Below the pieces are notes generated by a model. That model saw only the letters and a program-made list of their open reading frames with translations. It was not told the DNA's origin and searched no databases. From assembly GCA_041563315.1 (NCBI GenBank), contig JBFFNE010000014.1:1-50813 (forward strand): a stretch of 50,813 bases of DNA. The letters run 5' to 3'. Source of the stretch: JBFEYJ01 sp041563315 (GTDB taxonomy: Bacteria > Pseudomonadota > Gammaproteobacteria > Thiohalomonadales > Thiohalomonadaceae). A program made the translations under genes and the position numbers. The first letter of the stretch is position 1. The number at the start of each line of letters is the position of its first letter. Shown here in pieces: positions 24,205 to 33,339 of this stretch.

Positions 24205-25206
24205 TCACGTCGGCTCAATGTCGCGCAAATGCCGACCAACGGCCAGCCACGAGCCTAACAGCCCCAGCAGCAAGCCACCACCGAGCAGGGCACCGACGGT
24301 CGCCAGATCCATCCCGGCAAGACGAAATGCGCTGTTATAGAGCCCCGCCAGGTTGTTGACCGGCGAGGCCAATAACCACACCGAAGCCTGCACCAGGACG
24401 AAGGCGATAATGCCGCCGAGCAGTCCATACCAGAAACCAGTATAGAGGAAGGGACGGCGGATGAAGGTATCGGTGGCGCCGATGAGCTTGGTGATGACGA
24501 TCTCATCACGCCGGTTCTGGATTGCCAGGCGAATGGTATTGCCCACGACCAACAGGACGGCCAGTGCCAACAGACTGGCCAACACCCAAACCCCACGCCG
24601 ACCGATATCCATCAGGCCGTAGAGCCGTTTCACCCACTGCATGTCCAGTTGTGCCAGCTCCACCGAGCCTTCCTTACCCAGCTCCTCCACCAACACAGAA
24701 AGCGCATCGGGGCTTTGCCGGGTCAGTGCCGGATGGACCACCAGCACCGGCGGCAGCGGATTCTCCTCCAGGGCACTGAGTGCCTCGCCGAAGCCAGAGA
24801 GCAGACGAAACTCCTCCATCGCCTGTTCGGCTGAGATGTAATCAACCGAGGCTACCTCGGGTCGAGCGCGCAGCTTCTCGGCCAGAGACAGCGCTGCCGG
24901 TTCACGGGTTTCCCGATGCAGAAACAGCGACACCTGGGCGGCGCCGTCCCAGCCGCTGAGCACCGTCTGCACATTCTTCAGCAACACATGCATCCCGGCA
25001 GGCAACGCAAGGGCGATGCCGATCACGGCCACCGTCATCAGCGTGGAAAAGGGGCGACGCGAAAGCTGTCCCAAGGTGTAGAACAGGGTCTGAAAATGGC
25101 GCAGAAAATGGTTCCGCAAACCGTAGACCAACCCCTGGCGTCTTACTTGTGCGCCGCGGCCGGCGGCGAACTCTTTCTGTTCGCGAAAAGTCCGGTTACG
25201 CTCCAT
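24205..25206 (-). CDS. ftsX: Cell division protein FtsX
   Basis: Membrane subunit of the FtsEX complex, which couples ATP hydrolysis at the septum to activation of peptidoglycan hydrolases. The 333 residues have the FtsX layout: a cytoplasmic N-terminus, TM1 near 55-75, a periplasmic domain (about 80-195; 'VSLFLHRE', 'VDYISAEQAMEEF') and three C-terminal membrane segments (about 205-325). 'IRLAIQNRRDEIVITKLIGA' between TM2 and TM3 is characteristic. The start overlaps the ftsE end by 11 bp, which suggests translational coupling. Confidence 0.96.
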   Translation of the reverse strand: MERNRTFREQKEFAAGRGAQVRRQGLVYGLRNHFLRHFQTLFYTLGQLSRRPFSTLMTVAVIGIALALPAGMHVLLKNVQTVLSGWDGAAQVSLFLHRETREPAALSLAEKLRARPEVASVDYISAEQAMEEFRLLSGFGEALSALEENPLPPVLVVHPALTRQSPDALSVLVEELGKEGSVELAQLDMQWVKRLYGLMDIGRRGVWVLASLLALAVLLVVGNTIRLAIQNRRDEIVITKLIGATDTFIRRPFLYTGFWYGLLGGIIAFVLVQASVWLLASPVNNLAGLYNSAFRLAGMDLATVGALLGGGLLLGLLGSWLAVGRHLRDIEPT

Positions 25207-25879
25207 GGGCGGCCCTCAAAAAACCGTCGCCGACCAGGGCGCCGTGGTCCAGCATCAGTACCCGTTTGTTCAGACTGCGGATTAGGGCGTGATCATGGCT
25301 GGCAATAAGCACACTGACGCCGACGCGGTTGAACTGCTCGAAGATGCCCATGATCTCTTTCGAGAGTTGCGGATCCAGGTTGCCGGTCGGCTCGTCGGCC
25401 AGCAGCAGTGCCGGCTTGTTGACCACGGCACGGGCGATACCCACCCGCTGTTGCTCTCCGCCGGAGAGGGTGATGGGGTAGAGCTTCTCCTTGCCAAGGA
25501 GACCGACCTTGTCGAGCGCAGCCCGCACCCGACGCCCAATATCCTGATGGCTGTAGCCTGCAATTATCAGCGGCAAAGCCACGTTATCGAACACGGTACG
25601 ATCAAACAGCAGGCGATGGTCCTGAAAAATCACCCCGATATTGCGTCGGTGAAAGGGGATCTTGCGTCTGCCGAGCTTATTCAGGTTCTGGCCCTTGACC
25701 ACCACCTGGCCGCCACTGGAGCGCTCAATTAGCGCGATGAGCTTGAGCAGAGTGGACTTGCCGGCGCCGGAGTGGCCGGTGAGAAATGCCATCTCACCCG
25801 GTGCCAGATGAAAACTCACATCCCGTAGCGCCTCGTAGCCCCCGGGATAACGTTTGCTGACGTTGGTGAAATGAATCAT
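25196..25879 (-). CDS. ftsE: Cell division ATP-binding protein FtsE
   Basis: ATPase subunit of FtsEX, 227 residues. Walker A is GHSGAGKST (near residue 36), the Q-loop is in VIFQDHRLLFD, the ABC signature is LSGGEQQR (near residue 140), and Walker B is ALLLADEPTGNLDP. The start MIHFTNVSKRYPGGYEALRDV is normal for FtsE. It is transcribed with ftsX and lies downstream of ftsY across a short repeat-bearing gap. Confidence 0.97.
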   Translation of the reverse strand: MIHFTNVSKRYPGGYEALRDVSFHLAPGEMAFLTGHSGAGKSTLLKLIALIERSSGGQVVVKGQNLNKLGRRKIPFHRRNIGVIFQDHRLLFDRTVFDNVALPLIIAGYSHQDIGRRVRAALDKVGLLGKEKLYPITLSGGEQQRVGIARAVVNKPALLLADEPTGNLDPQLSKEIMGIFEQFNRVGVSVLIASHDHALIRSLNKRVLMLDHGALVGDGFLRAAHGA

Positions 25880-25885
25880 AGAATC

Positions 25886-25965
25886 AGTTGCAAGTTACAA
25901 GTTTCAAGTTGCAAGAGGGGCTTCGTTTTCTTGTAACTTGCCACTTGTCACTTGTCACTTTCAAA
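25886..25965. repeat. Degenerate short repeats at the ftsY/ftsE junction
   Basis: Imperfect copies of CAAGTT(A/T)CAAGTTTCAAG on one side and CTTGTAACTTGCCACTTGTCAC on the other form a short inverted, low-complexity array. The inner copies overlap the last codons and stop of ftsY (stop at 25948-25950). A related stretch, CTTGCAACTTAGAACTTGAAAC, occurs near 34385. Confidence 0.6.
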
Positions 25966-26934
25966 AAGTACATCCACAAACTCCTTTGCCTCGAAGACAC
26001 GCAGGTCGTCGATGCCCTCGCCGACGCCGATAAAGCGGATCGGCAGCCCTGTTTTCCTGGCAATGGCGAAGATAATACCGCCCTTAGCAGTGCCGTCCAG
26101 CTTGGTCAGGGCGATACCGCTGACCTCAACCGCGGCGTGGAACTGCTGCGCCTGGTTGAGGGCGTTCTGCCCAGTGCCGGCATCGAGCACCAGCAAGACC
26201 TCATGGGGGGCGCTCTCATCCAGCTTGCCCATCACCCGTTTGACCTTCTTCAACTCCTCCATGAGGTTGGCCTGGGTATGCAGGCGACCCGCGGTGTCGG
26301 CGATCACCACGTCGACGCCGCGGGCCTGCGCAGCCTGTACCGCATCGAAAATCACCGAGGCCGAGTCGGCGCCACTGTGCTGCGCGATCACCGGGATGCT
26401 GTTTCGCTCACCCCACACCTGCAATTGCTCGACAGCGGCAGCACGGAAGGTGTCGCCCGCGGCCAGCATCACCGATTTACCCTCATTCTGCAGGCGCTTG
26501 GCCAACTTGCCGATCGTGGTGGTCTTGCCGGCGCCATTGATGCCCACCACGAGGATCACGAAGGGCTTCCTTCCTGCATCAATCTGCAACGGCTTGCTGC
26601 TCGGTTCCAGCATCGCCTGCATATCCTCGCGCAACGCCGCCATCAGTGCCTCGCTGTCGCCAAGCTGCTTGCGCGAAACACGCTGGGTCAGATCGGCGAT
26701 GATCGCCTGGGTAGCTTCCACGCCCAGGTCGGCCACCAGCAGCTGGGTCTCGATCTCCTCCAGCAGCTCGTCATCGATCTCCTTCTTGCCTAGTACCAGG
26801 TCGCCGATGCCCTCGGTCAATCCGCTGCGGGTGCGGCTGAGGCCGTTCTTGAGACGGGAAAACAGGCCGGCCTTTTCCTCTTCAGCCTGTTTCTCGTCGC
26901 GCTCCTTCTTTTTGTCTTTGCCGAAACCAAACAT
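25948..26934 (-). CDS. ftsY: Signal recognition particle receptor FtsY
   Basis: SRP receptor GTPase for co-translational membrane targeting. The ATG at 26934 (MFGFGKDKKKERDEKQAEEE) gives 328 residues with a short acidic/basic A domain instead of the long one in E. coli. NG-domain motifs include VGINGAGKTTTIGKLA (G1), DTFRAAAVEQL, DTAGRLHTQANLMEEL (G3) and TKLDGTAKGG (G4). A longer frame upstream has no family match. The C-terminal Ser-Asp-Lys lies within the repeat array, so the last residues may have been altered by repeat insertion. It is followed by ftsE/ftsX. Confidence 0.96.
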   Translation of the reverse strand: MFGFGKDKKKERDEKQAEEEKAGLFSRLKNGLSRTRSGLTEGIGDLVLGKKEIDDELLEEIETQLLVADLGVEATQAIIADLTQRVSRKQLGDSEALMAALREDMQAMLEPSSKPLQIDAGRKPFVILVVGINGAGKTTTIGKLAKRLQNEGKSVMLAAGDTFRAAAVEQLQVWGERNSIPVIAQHSGADSASVIFDAVQAAQARGVDVVIADTAGRLHTQANLMEELKKVKRVMGKLDESAPHEVLLVLDAGTGQNALNQAQQFHAAVEVSGIALTKLDGTAKGGIIFAIARKTGLPIRFIGVGEGIDDLRVFEAKEFVDVLFESDK

Positions 26935-27190
26935 GGCGTTAATCCGGAAAATTGTTGAACCTGGACCCGGTGGTGTTGTCTTTGACAGCACGGGTGCCCG
27001 AAAGGGGTTATCCTACCACCTCACCCCACGGGGGGTAAGCAAGTGTGGTCATTTGACAGAACAATAACTCCATACGAAGTATATGATGGCCTGGAGCTAC
27101 AATCCTGAATAACACATCAATTATGATGGCAGGCATATCGTGTCCTTCCTGGTTAAGCTCCTCATAACTATAAGGAAACCAGCATTGCAT

Positions 27191-28621
27191 ATGTTGAGAA
27201 CATCGAATCGCATCACACCGCTTTTGCTGCTGAGTCTACTGCTCGGTGGCTGCACCGGTCTGTCCCCGGAGTCGGGCGTAGAAACGCCCTCACTTCAAGA
27301 GAGTGTGACAGACGATACCACTGCCCATGAGTTTCAACTGGCCAACGGCATGAAGCTCCTCGTCAAAGCGGACCACCGTGCCCCGGTGGTGGTGTCCCAG
27401 ATCTGGTACCGCATCGGCGCCAGCTATGAGCACATCGGTATCACCGGTGTCTCCCATGTACTTGAGCACATGATGTTCAAAGGCACAAACAAACATCCGG
27501 CAGGTGAGTTCTCGCGCATCATTGCCGAAAACGGCGGCAGGGAAAATGCCTTCACCGGCCGTGACTACACCTCCTATTTCCAGCAGCTGGAAAAGAGCCG
27601 CCTGCCCATCGCCTTCGAGCTGGAGGCCGACCGCATGCGCAACCTGCAGTTGCCGCCTGAGGAGTTCGCCAAGGAGGTGAAGGTGGTGATGGAGGAACGG
27701 CGCATGCGCACCGAGGACAAGCCCACCGCCCTGACCTATGAAAAATTCGCCGCTACGGCCTTCAAGGTCAACCCCTATCACAACCCGGTGATCGGCTGGA
27801 TGAATGACCTGGACAACCTCACGGTGGAGGACATGCGGCACTGGTACGAAACCTGGTATTCACCCAACAACGCTATCCTGGTGGTGGCCGGTGACGTCAA
27901 TCCTGCTGAGGTGCTGGCACTGGCCAAACGCCACTTCGGAAGCATCAAACCGAGCCGCCTGCCTGTGGACAAGCCACGCAAGGAGCCGGAACAGCGCGGC
28001 GAGCAGCGCATTACCGTCAAGCTGCCGGCAGAACTGCCGCTGCTACTGATGGGTTACAAGGTGCCGGTGTTGCGCACGGCTGAGGAGCCGTGGCACCCCT
28101 ATGCACTGGAGGTGCTGGCCCATGTGCTCGACGGCGGCGACAGCGCCCGCTTTAGCCGAGAGTTGGTACGGGGCAAGCAACTGGCCGCCAGTGCCGGTGC
28201 CGGGTATGACCTGATGGCCCGCCACGACAGCCTGCTGACCTTGCAAGCCGTGCCCGCTCAGGGACGCACGGTTGCCGAGCTGGAAACAGCACTGCGCGAA
28301 CAGGTCGCCCGCCTGCACAACACCCTGGTCAGCAAACAGGAGCTGGCACGAATCAAGGCACAGGTGACCGCTTCCAAGGTCTATGAACTGGACTCGATCT
28401 TCTACCAGGCGATGCAGATTGGCATGCTGGAGACCGTCGGGCTCGACTGGCGCGAGGCCGAGCGCTACGCGGAGCGCATCAACGCCGTCACCCCGGAACA
28501 AATCCGCCAAGTTGCGCGCCAGTACTTGCACGATGAAGGGCTTACCGTCGCCGTACTCGATCCTCAACCGCTCAACGCCCAGGCGGCCGGCGCCCAAGAG
28601 GTGAACCATGCAGACAACTAA
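27191..28621 (+). CDS. Peptidase M16 lipoprotein (catalytic, PqqL/insulinase-like)
   Basis: A zinc metallopeptidase of the M16 family, 476 residues, exported as a probable lipoprotein: basic start, Leu-rich core and lipobox LLGGC near residue 20. The inverted zinc motif is HVLEH (HxxEH) about residue 86-90, with the downstream glutamate in EVKVVMEERRM. The four-segment M16 fold is complete. GTG at 27140 would be an alternative start, but the signal sequence favours the ATG at 27191. It overlaps the second M16 gene by 14 bp; such pairs form a catalytic/non-catalytic heterodimer. It is divergent from ftsY, as in Pseudomonas. Confidence 0.92.
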   Translation: MLRTSNRITPLLLLSLLLGGCTGLSPESGVETPSLQESVTDDTTAHEFQLANGMKLLVKADHRAPVVVSQIWYRIGASYEHIGITGVSHVLEHMMFKGTNKHPAGEFSRIIAENGGRENAFTGRDYTSYFQQLEKSRLPIAFELEADRMRNLQLPPEEFAKEVKVVMEERRMRTEDKPTALTYEKFAATAFKVNPYHNPVIGWMNDLDNLTVEDMRHWYETWYSPNNAILVVAGDVNPAEVLALAKRHFGSIKPSRLPVDKPRKEPEQRGEQRITVKLPAELPLLLMGYKVPVLRTAEEPWHPYALEVLAHVLDGGDSARFSRELVRGKQLAASAGAGYDLMARHDSLLTLQAVPAQGRTVAELETALREQVARLHNTLVSKQELARIKAQVTASKVYELDSIFYQAMQIGMLETVGLDWREAERYAERINAVTPEQIRQVARQYLHDEGLTVAVLDPQPLNAQAAGAQEVNHADN

Positions 28622-29936
28622 TTCAAGACGAACCATGGGAATGGGCGCGGTGATACTGCTTGCCGTCCTGTTCCTTGTCCAACCGGCCGAGGCCAATCCG
28701 GATATTCAGCACTGGAGTACCAACAATGGAGCCCGTGTCTATTTCGTCCCGGCCCCTGAGCTGCCGATGGTGGATATCCAGGTGACCTTCGACGCCGGCA
28801 GTGCCCGTGATGGCAAACGCCCGGGACTTGCCAGGTTCACCAGCGGGATGCTCGAAGAGGGTGCCGGTCCCCTTGATGCCAACGCCATTGCCGAGCGCTT
28901 CGACAGCCTTGGGGCACAGTTTTCTGCGAGCTCCCAACGCGACATGGCCTACGCCAGCCTGCGCAGTCTTACCGCGCCCGAGCAGCTTGAACCGGCACTG
29001 CAAACCTTCGCCATGCTGCTGGGCCAGCCGAGTTTCCCGGCCAGTGCCCTGGAACGGGTACGCCAGCAAATGCTCACCGGCCTGCAATACGAAGAGCAAA
29101 ACCCGGGCGAGGTCGCCTCACGTGCCTTTTATGCGGCGCTGTATACCACACACCCCTACGGCATCCCTCCTTCAGGCACCAGGGAGAGTGTCCGCGCCAT
29201 AAGCCGCAAGGAGCTGCAGAGCTTCTATCGGCGTTACTATGTGGGGCGCAATGCGGTGGTCGCCATTGTGGGTGCGGTCGACCGTGCTCAGGCCGAACGC
29301 CTGGCCGAAGCGGCCATTGGGGGACTGGCCAGCGGCGATGCGGCCTCACGCCTGCCGCCCGTCCCGTCTGTGACACGGGCGCAGGAACGCCATATTGACC
29401 ACCCCTCCAGCCAGACCCACGTGCTGGTGGGTCAACCGGGCATGCGCCGCGGTGACGAGGACTACTTCCCGCTTTATGTGGGCAACCACATCCTCGGCGG
29501 CAGTGGGCTGGTCTCACGTATCAGCGAAGAGGTGCGCGAGAAGCGCGGCCTCTCCTACAGCGCCTACAGCTACTTCGTGCCGATGCGCCGTGAAGGCCCC
29601 TTCACCCTGGGTCTGCAAACGGCCAACAACAACCGCGACGAAGCGCTGACAGTACTGCGCCAAACACTCCAGCGCTATGTTGAGGAGGGTCCTACTGACG
29701 AGGAACTGCTGGCAGCGAAAAAGAACATCACTGGCGGCTTTCCACTGAAAATCGACTCCAACAGCGATATCCTCGGCTATATCTCCATGATCGGCTTCTA
29801 TGGTCTGCCACTGGACTACCTCGATACCTTCAACAGCCGGATCGAAGCGCTCACCGCCTCACAGATCCGTGACGCCTTCGCCCGACGCATCCACCCCGAT
29901 AAAATGATCACCGTCACTGTCGGAGGCCAGCCCTGA
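28608..29936 (+). CDS. Peptidase M16 family protein (non-catalytic partner)
   Basis: A 442-residue periplasmic M16 homologue with a signal peptide (about residues 10-29, ending QPAEA). At the position of HxxEH it reads RFTSGMLEEG, so the zinc ligands are lost. The C-terminal half keeps the substrate-binding Arg/Tyr region ('REKRGLSYSAYSYFVPMRR'). This is the usual pattern of the inactive subunit in bacterial M16 pairs. It is translationally coupled to the upstream catalytic gene and 2 bp from rsmD. Cellular substrates are not known. Confidence 0.92.
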   Translation: MQTTNSRRTMGMGAVILLAVLFLVQPAEANPDIQHWSTNNGARVYFVPAPELPMVDIQVTFDAGSARDGKRPGLARFTSGMLEEGAGPLDANAIAERFDSLGAQFSASSQRDMAYASLRSLTAPEQLEPALQTFAMLLGQPSFPASALERVRQQMLTGLQYEEQNPGEVASRAFYAALYTTHPYGIPPSGTRESVRAISRKELQSFYRRYYVGRNAVVAIVGAVDRAQAERLAEAAIGGLASGDAASRLPPVPSVTRAQERHIDHPSSQTHVLVGQPGMRRGDEDYFPLYVGNHILGGSGLVSRISEEVREKRGLSYSAYSYFVPMRREGPFTLGLQTANNNRDEALTVLRQTLQRYVEEGPTDEELLAAKKNITGGFPLKIDSNSDILGYISMIGFYGLPLDYLDTFNSRIEALTASQIRDAFARRIHPDKMITVTVGGQP

Positions 29937-29938
29937 AT

Positions 29939-30520
29939 ATGGCTAAAGGCGGACGTAAGGGCGGCGCCGGCAACACGCTGCGCATCATCGGTGGCGAGTG
30001 GCGTGGGCGCAAGCTGCGCTTTGCCGATGGTGAGGGGCTGCGCCCCACCACCGACCGGGTACGCGAGACGTTGTTCAACTGGCTGCAACCGCTGATTGCC
30101 GGAGCACGCTGTCTGGATCTCTTCAGTGGTAGTGGTGCCCTCGGCCTGGAGGCGCTTTCCCGAGGGGCTGGCTGGGTCGTATTTATCGAGCGCAACCCCA
30201 AGGCAGTAGCCGCGCTGAGAGAGAATCTGAGCCAGCTGCAATCGGGCAACGCCGAGGTCCATCAGGGCGATGCCCTCGCCTGGTTGCGCGGCCAGCCAAC
30301 CCCGTTCGATGTGGTCTTCCTGGACCCGCCGTTTCGCCAGGATCTGCTCACTCCGGCACTCAAGCTGCTTGATGAGGGCGGCTGGCTTACTCCCGGTGCC
30401 CGTGTGTATATCGAAACGGAGTTGGAGTCAGGAGAACCGGAACTGCCCGCCGGCTGGACGCTGCTGCGCAGCAAGCGGGCCGGGCAGGTGGGGTATTATC
30501 TGGCGGTGGCGGAGGAATAG
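29939..30520 (+). CDS. rsmD: 16S rRNA (guanine-966 N2)-methyltransferase RsmD
   Basis: SAM-dependent methyltransferase of 16S rRNA G966. The 193 residues include the N-terminal 'RIIGGEWRGRKLRF', 'RPTTDRVRETLFNWL', the SAM loop CLDLFSGSGALGLEALSRGA (20 residues, about 58-77) and the catalytic DPPF motif in VVFLDPPFRQDLL (near residue 125). The start is 2 bp after the M16 stop, and coaD follows after a repeat-filled gap. The M16-rsmD-coaD order is conserved in Pseudomonas. Confidence 0.95.
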   Translation: MAKGGRKGGAGNTLRIIGGEWRGRKLRFADGEGLRPTTDRVRETLFNWLQPLIAGARCLDLFSGSGALGLEALSRGAGWVVFIERNPKAVAALRENLSQLQSGNAEVHQGDALAWLRGQPTPFDVVFLDPPFRQDLLTPALKLLDEGGWLTPGARVYIETELESGEPELPAGWTLLRSKRAGQVGYYLAVAEE

Positions 30521-30522
30521 CC

Positions 30523-30598
30523 GGCAGTTGGCAGTTGGCAGTTGGCAGTTGGCAGTTGGCAGTTGGCAGTTGGCAGTTGGCAGTTGGCAGTTGGCAGT
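30523..30598. repeat. Heptamer tandem repeat (GGCAGTT), about 10.9 copies
   Basis: Ten perfect consecutive GGCAGTT units followed by GGCAGT, beginning 3 bp after the rsmD stop. Minus-strand frames through it give a seven-residue period (LPTANCQ), an artefact of the 7-bp unit. Downstream to about 30660 lies a degenerate tail with ACTGACCACTGATAACTGAC. Copy number is likely to vary by slippage. Confidence 0.95.
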
Positions 30599-30714
30599 GA
30601 TTGTCGTTCAGGCTCTGGTTCACAACGGTACGTACTGACCACTGATAACTGACGACTTAGTCCCACACAGGCAAAACTGCTATCATCATCACACTTTAAA
30701 CACCGAGTGCCACG

Positions 30715-31194
30715 ATGTCTGTCACCGCTATCTACCCGGGAACCTTTGATCCCATTACCAACGGTCACAGTGACCTTATTTCGCGTGCCGCGCACCTCTT
30801 CGACAAGGTCGTTGTCGCAGTGGCCGCCAACCCCAAGAAGACACCGCTGTTCAACCTGCAGGAACGGGTAGAGCTTGCCAGTGAGGTTCTCGCGGAGATG
30901 GAGAATGTAGAGGTCTGCGGCTTCGACAGCCTGTTGGCAGATTTTGCCCACGAGAAAGGCGCCAGGGTGATCCTTCGTGGTCTGCGTGCCGTTTCGGACT
31001 TCGAGTATGAATTCCAGCTGGCCGGGATGAATCGTCGGCTCGCACCGGATGTGGAGACGCTGTTCCTTACCCCGGCAGAGACCTACACCTTCATCTCATC
31101 GAGTCTGGTAAAAGAGGTGGCCTCACTCGGAGGGGAAGTCTCAGATTTCGTCGATCCGAAGGTTAAGGCTGCACTTAATAACAGATTGCGCTAA
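30715..31194 (+). CDS. coaD: Phosphopantetheine adenylyltransferase
   Basis: Fourth step of coenzyme A synthesis: 4'-phosphopantetheine plus ATP to dephospho-CoA. The 159 residues carry the nucleotidyltransferase start 'AIYPGTFDPITNGHSDLI' with the (T/H)xGH site, 'ILRGLRAVSDFEYEFQLAGM' (20 residues, near residue 88) and the C-terminal ISSS motif in TFISSSLVKEVA. The length is normal. The ferredoxin gene follows, as in Pseudomonas. Confidence 0.97.
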   Translation: MSVTAIYPGTFDPITNGHSDLISRAAHLFDKVVVAVAANPKKTPLFNLQERVELASEVLAEMENVEVCGFDSLLADFAHEKGARVILRGLRAVSDFEYEFQLAGMNRRLAPDVETLFLTPAETYTFISSSLVKEVASLGGEVSDFVDPKVKAALNNRLR

Positions 31195-31247
31195 TATACG
31201 ACGATTGTACCGGCCGACTTTGGCAAAATGCAGGAGGAAAGAGTGCC

Positions 31248-31499
31248 ATGGCACTGATGATTACCGACGAATGTATTAACTGCGATGTATGTGAACCCGA
31301 GTGCCCCAATGGTGCCATCAGTCAGGGTGACGAAATCTACGAGATTGATCCAAACCTCTGCACCGAGTGTGTCGGCCATTACGATGAGCCACAGTGCATT
31401 GAAGTCTGCCCGGTAGACTGTATCCTCGTCGACCCTGAGCACACGGAGTCCAAGGACGAACTTCAGACCAAATACGAGAAGCTGCAGTCCGAAGGCTGA
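31248..31499 (+). CDS. 2[4Fe-4S] ferredoxin, YfhL/Fdx type
   Basis: An 83-residue soluble electron carrier. The first cluster motif is C-x2-C-x2-C-x3-C-P (CINCDVCEPECPNGA). The second has the extended insertion typical of the Allochromatium/YfhL type (CTECVGHYDEPQCIEVCPVDC). These ferredoxins have very negative and unequal cluster potentials. AGGAGGAAAG gives a strong ribosome-binding site. It lies after coaD and before a terminator. Confidence 0.95.
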   Translation: MALMITDECINCDVCEPECPNGAISQGDEIYEIDPNLCTECVGHYDEPQCIEVCPVDCILVDPEHTESKDELQTKYEKLQSEG

Positions 31500-31522
31500 G
31501 AGCAGCACTCGCGGATGGTTGG

Positions 31523-31548
31523 AAAAAGGTCCCTTTCGGGGCCTTTTT
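31523..31548 (+). terminator. Rho-independent terminator after ferredoxin
   Basis: AAAAAGG(T)CCC and GGG(G)CCTTTTT pair around a TTTC loop, followed by CATT. It ends the coaD-ferredoxin transcript 24 bp past the stop codon. Confidence 0.87.
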
Positions 31549-31649
31549 CATTAGTAGGCTGCCGCCGCGTCCAAGGCGTTGCTTAGTTTCACTTGCACCG
31601 CATTCGGCCGAGGGCGATGCTTGCCCAGTGTCATAACAGGAACCGCACC

Positions 31650-33326
31650 ATGCCCCGTTTGTTGATTTTGCTGCTATTACTGCCGTCGCTGACACTGGCG
31701 GGCGGGCAAAAGCCTCCCGCCTCGGCGATTGCCTCGGCCCACCCAATGGCCACCGAGGCCGGTCATACGATCCTCGCTGCCGGTGGCAACGCCTTTGATG
31801 CCGCGGTGGCGGTCAGTGCGGCCCTGGCGGTGGTCGAGCCCTATAGCTCGGGTATCGGCGGCGGCGGATTTTGGCTGTTGCATCGCGCCGCTGATGGCTT
31901 CGAAATCATGGTAGACGGCCGTGAGCGAGCGCCACTGGCCGCTACGCGGGACATGTACCTGGATGACAATGACGAGGTCCACCCTGGCGCCTCGATGGAC
32001 GGCCCGCTCTCCGCGGGCATTCCGGGCGAACCCGCCGCCCTGGCCCATATCAGCAAACAGTATGGTCGCCTGCCCCTTTCACAGGTGCTGGCGCCGGCGA
32101 TCCGCTATGCCCGCGAGGGCTTCCCTGTCACCGCCCATTACCGGCGCATGGCTGGCTTTCGTCTTGAGGCATTGCGCGCTTCCGAGGCCGCAGCCCGGAT
32201 CTTTCTCAAAGAGGGGGAGGTGCCACCGCTTGCACACCTCATCCGTCAACCGGAACTTGCCCGTACCCTAGAGGCGATGGCGCGCGAGGGCGCTGCCGGA
32301 TTTTATCAGGGAAATACCGCCAGGCAGATGCTTGAAGCGGTACGCAAGACGGGCGGCATCTGGCAGCAACGTGACTTCGATACCTATCGCGTCATCGAGC
32401 GCCCGCCGGTTCGCACCCGCTATCATGACCTGACCATCACCTCTGCCGCCCCCCCCTCTTCCGGTGGCGTGGCACTGGCGACCATGCTCAATATTCTGCA
32501 GCAATATCCGCTGGAGAAGCTCAGCCGGGTAGAACGCAGCCACCTTGTCATTGAGGCGATGCGCCGCGCTTACCGTGACCGCGCCGAATACCTCGGTGAC
32601 ACCGACTTTGTTCCAGTACCCATTGCGCGGTTGACCAGCCCCGATTACGCTGCGGGCCTTGCCGCCTCCATTCGCCTCGACCGCGCCACAGCCAGCAGTG
32701 AGTTGCCCCCAGCGACCGGCACTCCTGGCGGTACCCATACCACTCACTTCTCCATCCTGGACAGCGAGGGGAATTATGTCTCTGCGACCCTGAGTATCAA
32801 TTACCCCTTCGGCTCCGGCTTCGTTGCCGCAGGCACCGGGGTCTTGCTCAACGACGAAATGGACGATTTCTCTGCCAAACCCGGTGCCCCTAACGCCTAT
32901 GGTCTGGTCGGGGCCGAGGCCAATGCGATTGCCCCAGGCAAACGCATGCTATCGAGCATGTCACCAAGCTTCGTCAGCGGCCCCAATGGCGTAGCGGTCC
33001 TCGGCACCCCCGGCGGCAGCCGCATCATCACCATGGTGCTACTGGGCATTCTCGATTATGCGGACGGCAAGCCGCCTGCCGCCTGGGTCAAAACCCCGCG
33101 CGTTCACCACCAATACCTCCCCGATACGGTATTCTACGAGGCTGACGCCTTCAGCGAGGAGGAGGCTCTCGCTCTCACGGCGCTAGGTCACCGCATGCAA
33201 AAGGCCGATAACAGCTGGGGCAACATGCAGGCGATCATGTGGGATCGACAACAGAACAAGGTAGAAGCGGCCAGTGACCCCCGCGGCGAAGGGCAGGCGC
33301 GGGTACGACGCGAAGATAACAATTAA
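31650..33326 (+). CDS. ggt: Gamma-glutamyltransferase
   Basis: A periplasmic Ntn hydrolase that cleaves and transfers the gamma-glutamyl group of glutathione. The ATG at 31650 opens a signal peptide (MPRLLILLLLLPSLTLAGG) and gives 558 residues. Maturation cleaves before the catalytic Thr in GGTHTTHFSILDSEGN (about residue 365), giving large and small subunits. Other family signatures are ASAHPMATEAGHTILAAGGN, the substrate Arg in DGRERAP, and MSSMSPSFV near the small-subunit Ser-Ser. The gene adjoins the ferredoxin and coaD genes as in Pseudomonas. A DHH gene follows 13 bp later. Confidence 0.96.
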   Translation: MPRLLILLLLLPSLTLAGGQKPPASAIASAHPMATEAGHTILAAGGNAFDAAVAVSAALAVVEPYSSGIGGGGFWLLHRAADGFEIMVDGRERAPLAATRDMYLDDNDEVHPGASMDGPLSAGIPGEPAALAHISKQYGRLPLSQVLAPAIRYAREGFPVTAHYRRMAGFRLEALRASEAAARIFLKEGEVPPLAHLIRQPELARTLEAMAREGAAGFYQGNTARQMLEAVRKTGGIWQQRDFDTYRVIERPPVRTRYHDLTITSAAPPSSGGVALATMLNILQQYPLEKLSRVERSHLVIEAMRRAYRDRAEYLGDTDFVPVPIARLTSPDYAAGLAASIRLDRATASSELPPATGTPGGTHTTHFSILDSEGNYVSATLSINYPFGSGFVAAGTGVLLNDEMDDFSAKPGAPNAYGLVGAEANAIAPGKRMLSSMSPSFVSGPNGVAVLGTPGGSRIITMVLLGILDYADGKPPAAWVKTPRVHHQYLPDTVFYEADAFSEEEALALTALGHRMQKADNSWGNMQAIMWDRQQNKVEAASDPRGEGQARVRREDNN

Positions 33327-33339
33327 AGAGAAAAAGACA

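Noticed and set aside
30523..30598. CRISPR array
   Set aside because: The units are contiguous 7-mers without spacers and no cas gene is near.
30387..30951. Minus-strand frames with repeated LPTANCQ units
   Set aside because: They arise from the 7-bp tandem repeat (21 bp equals seven codons) and overlap the coaD and rsmD genes; no start or ribosome-binding site supports them.
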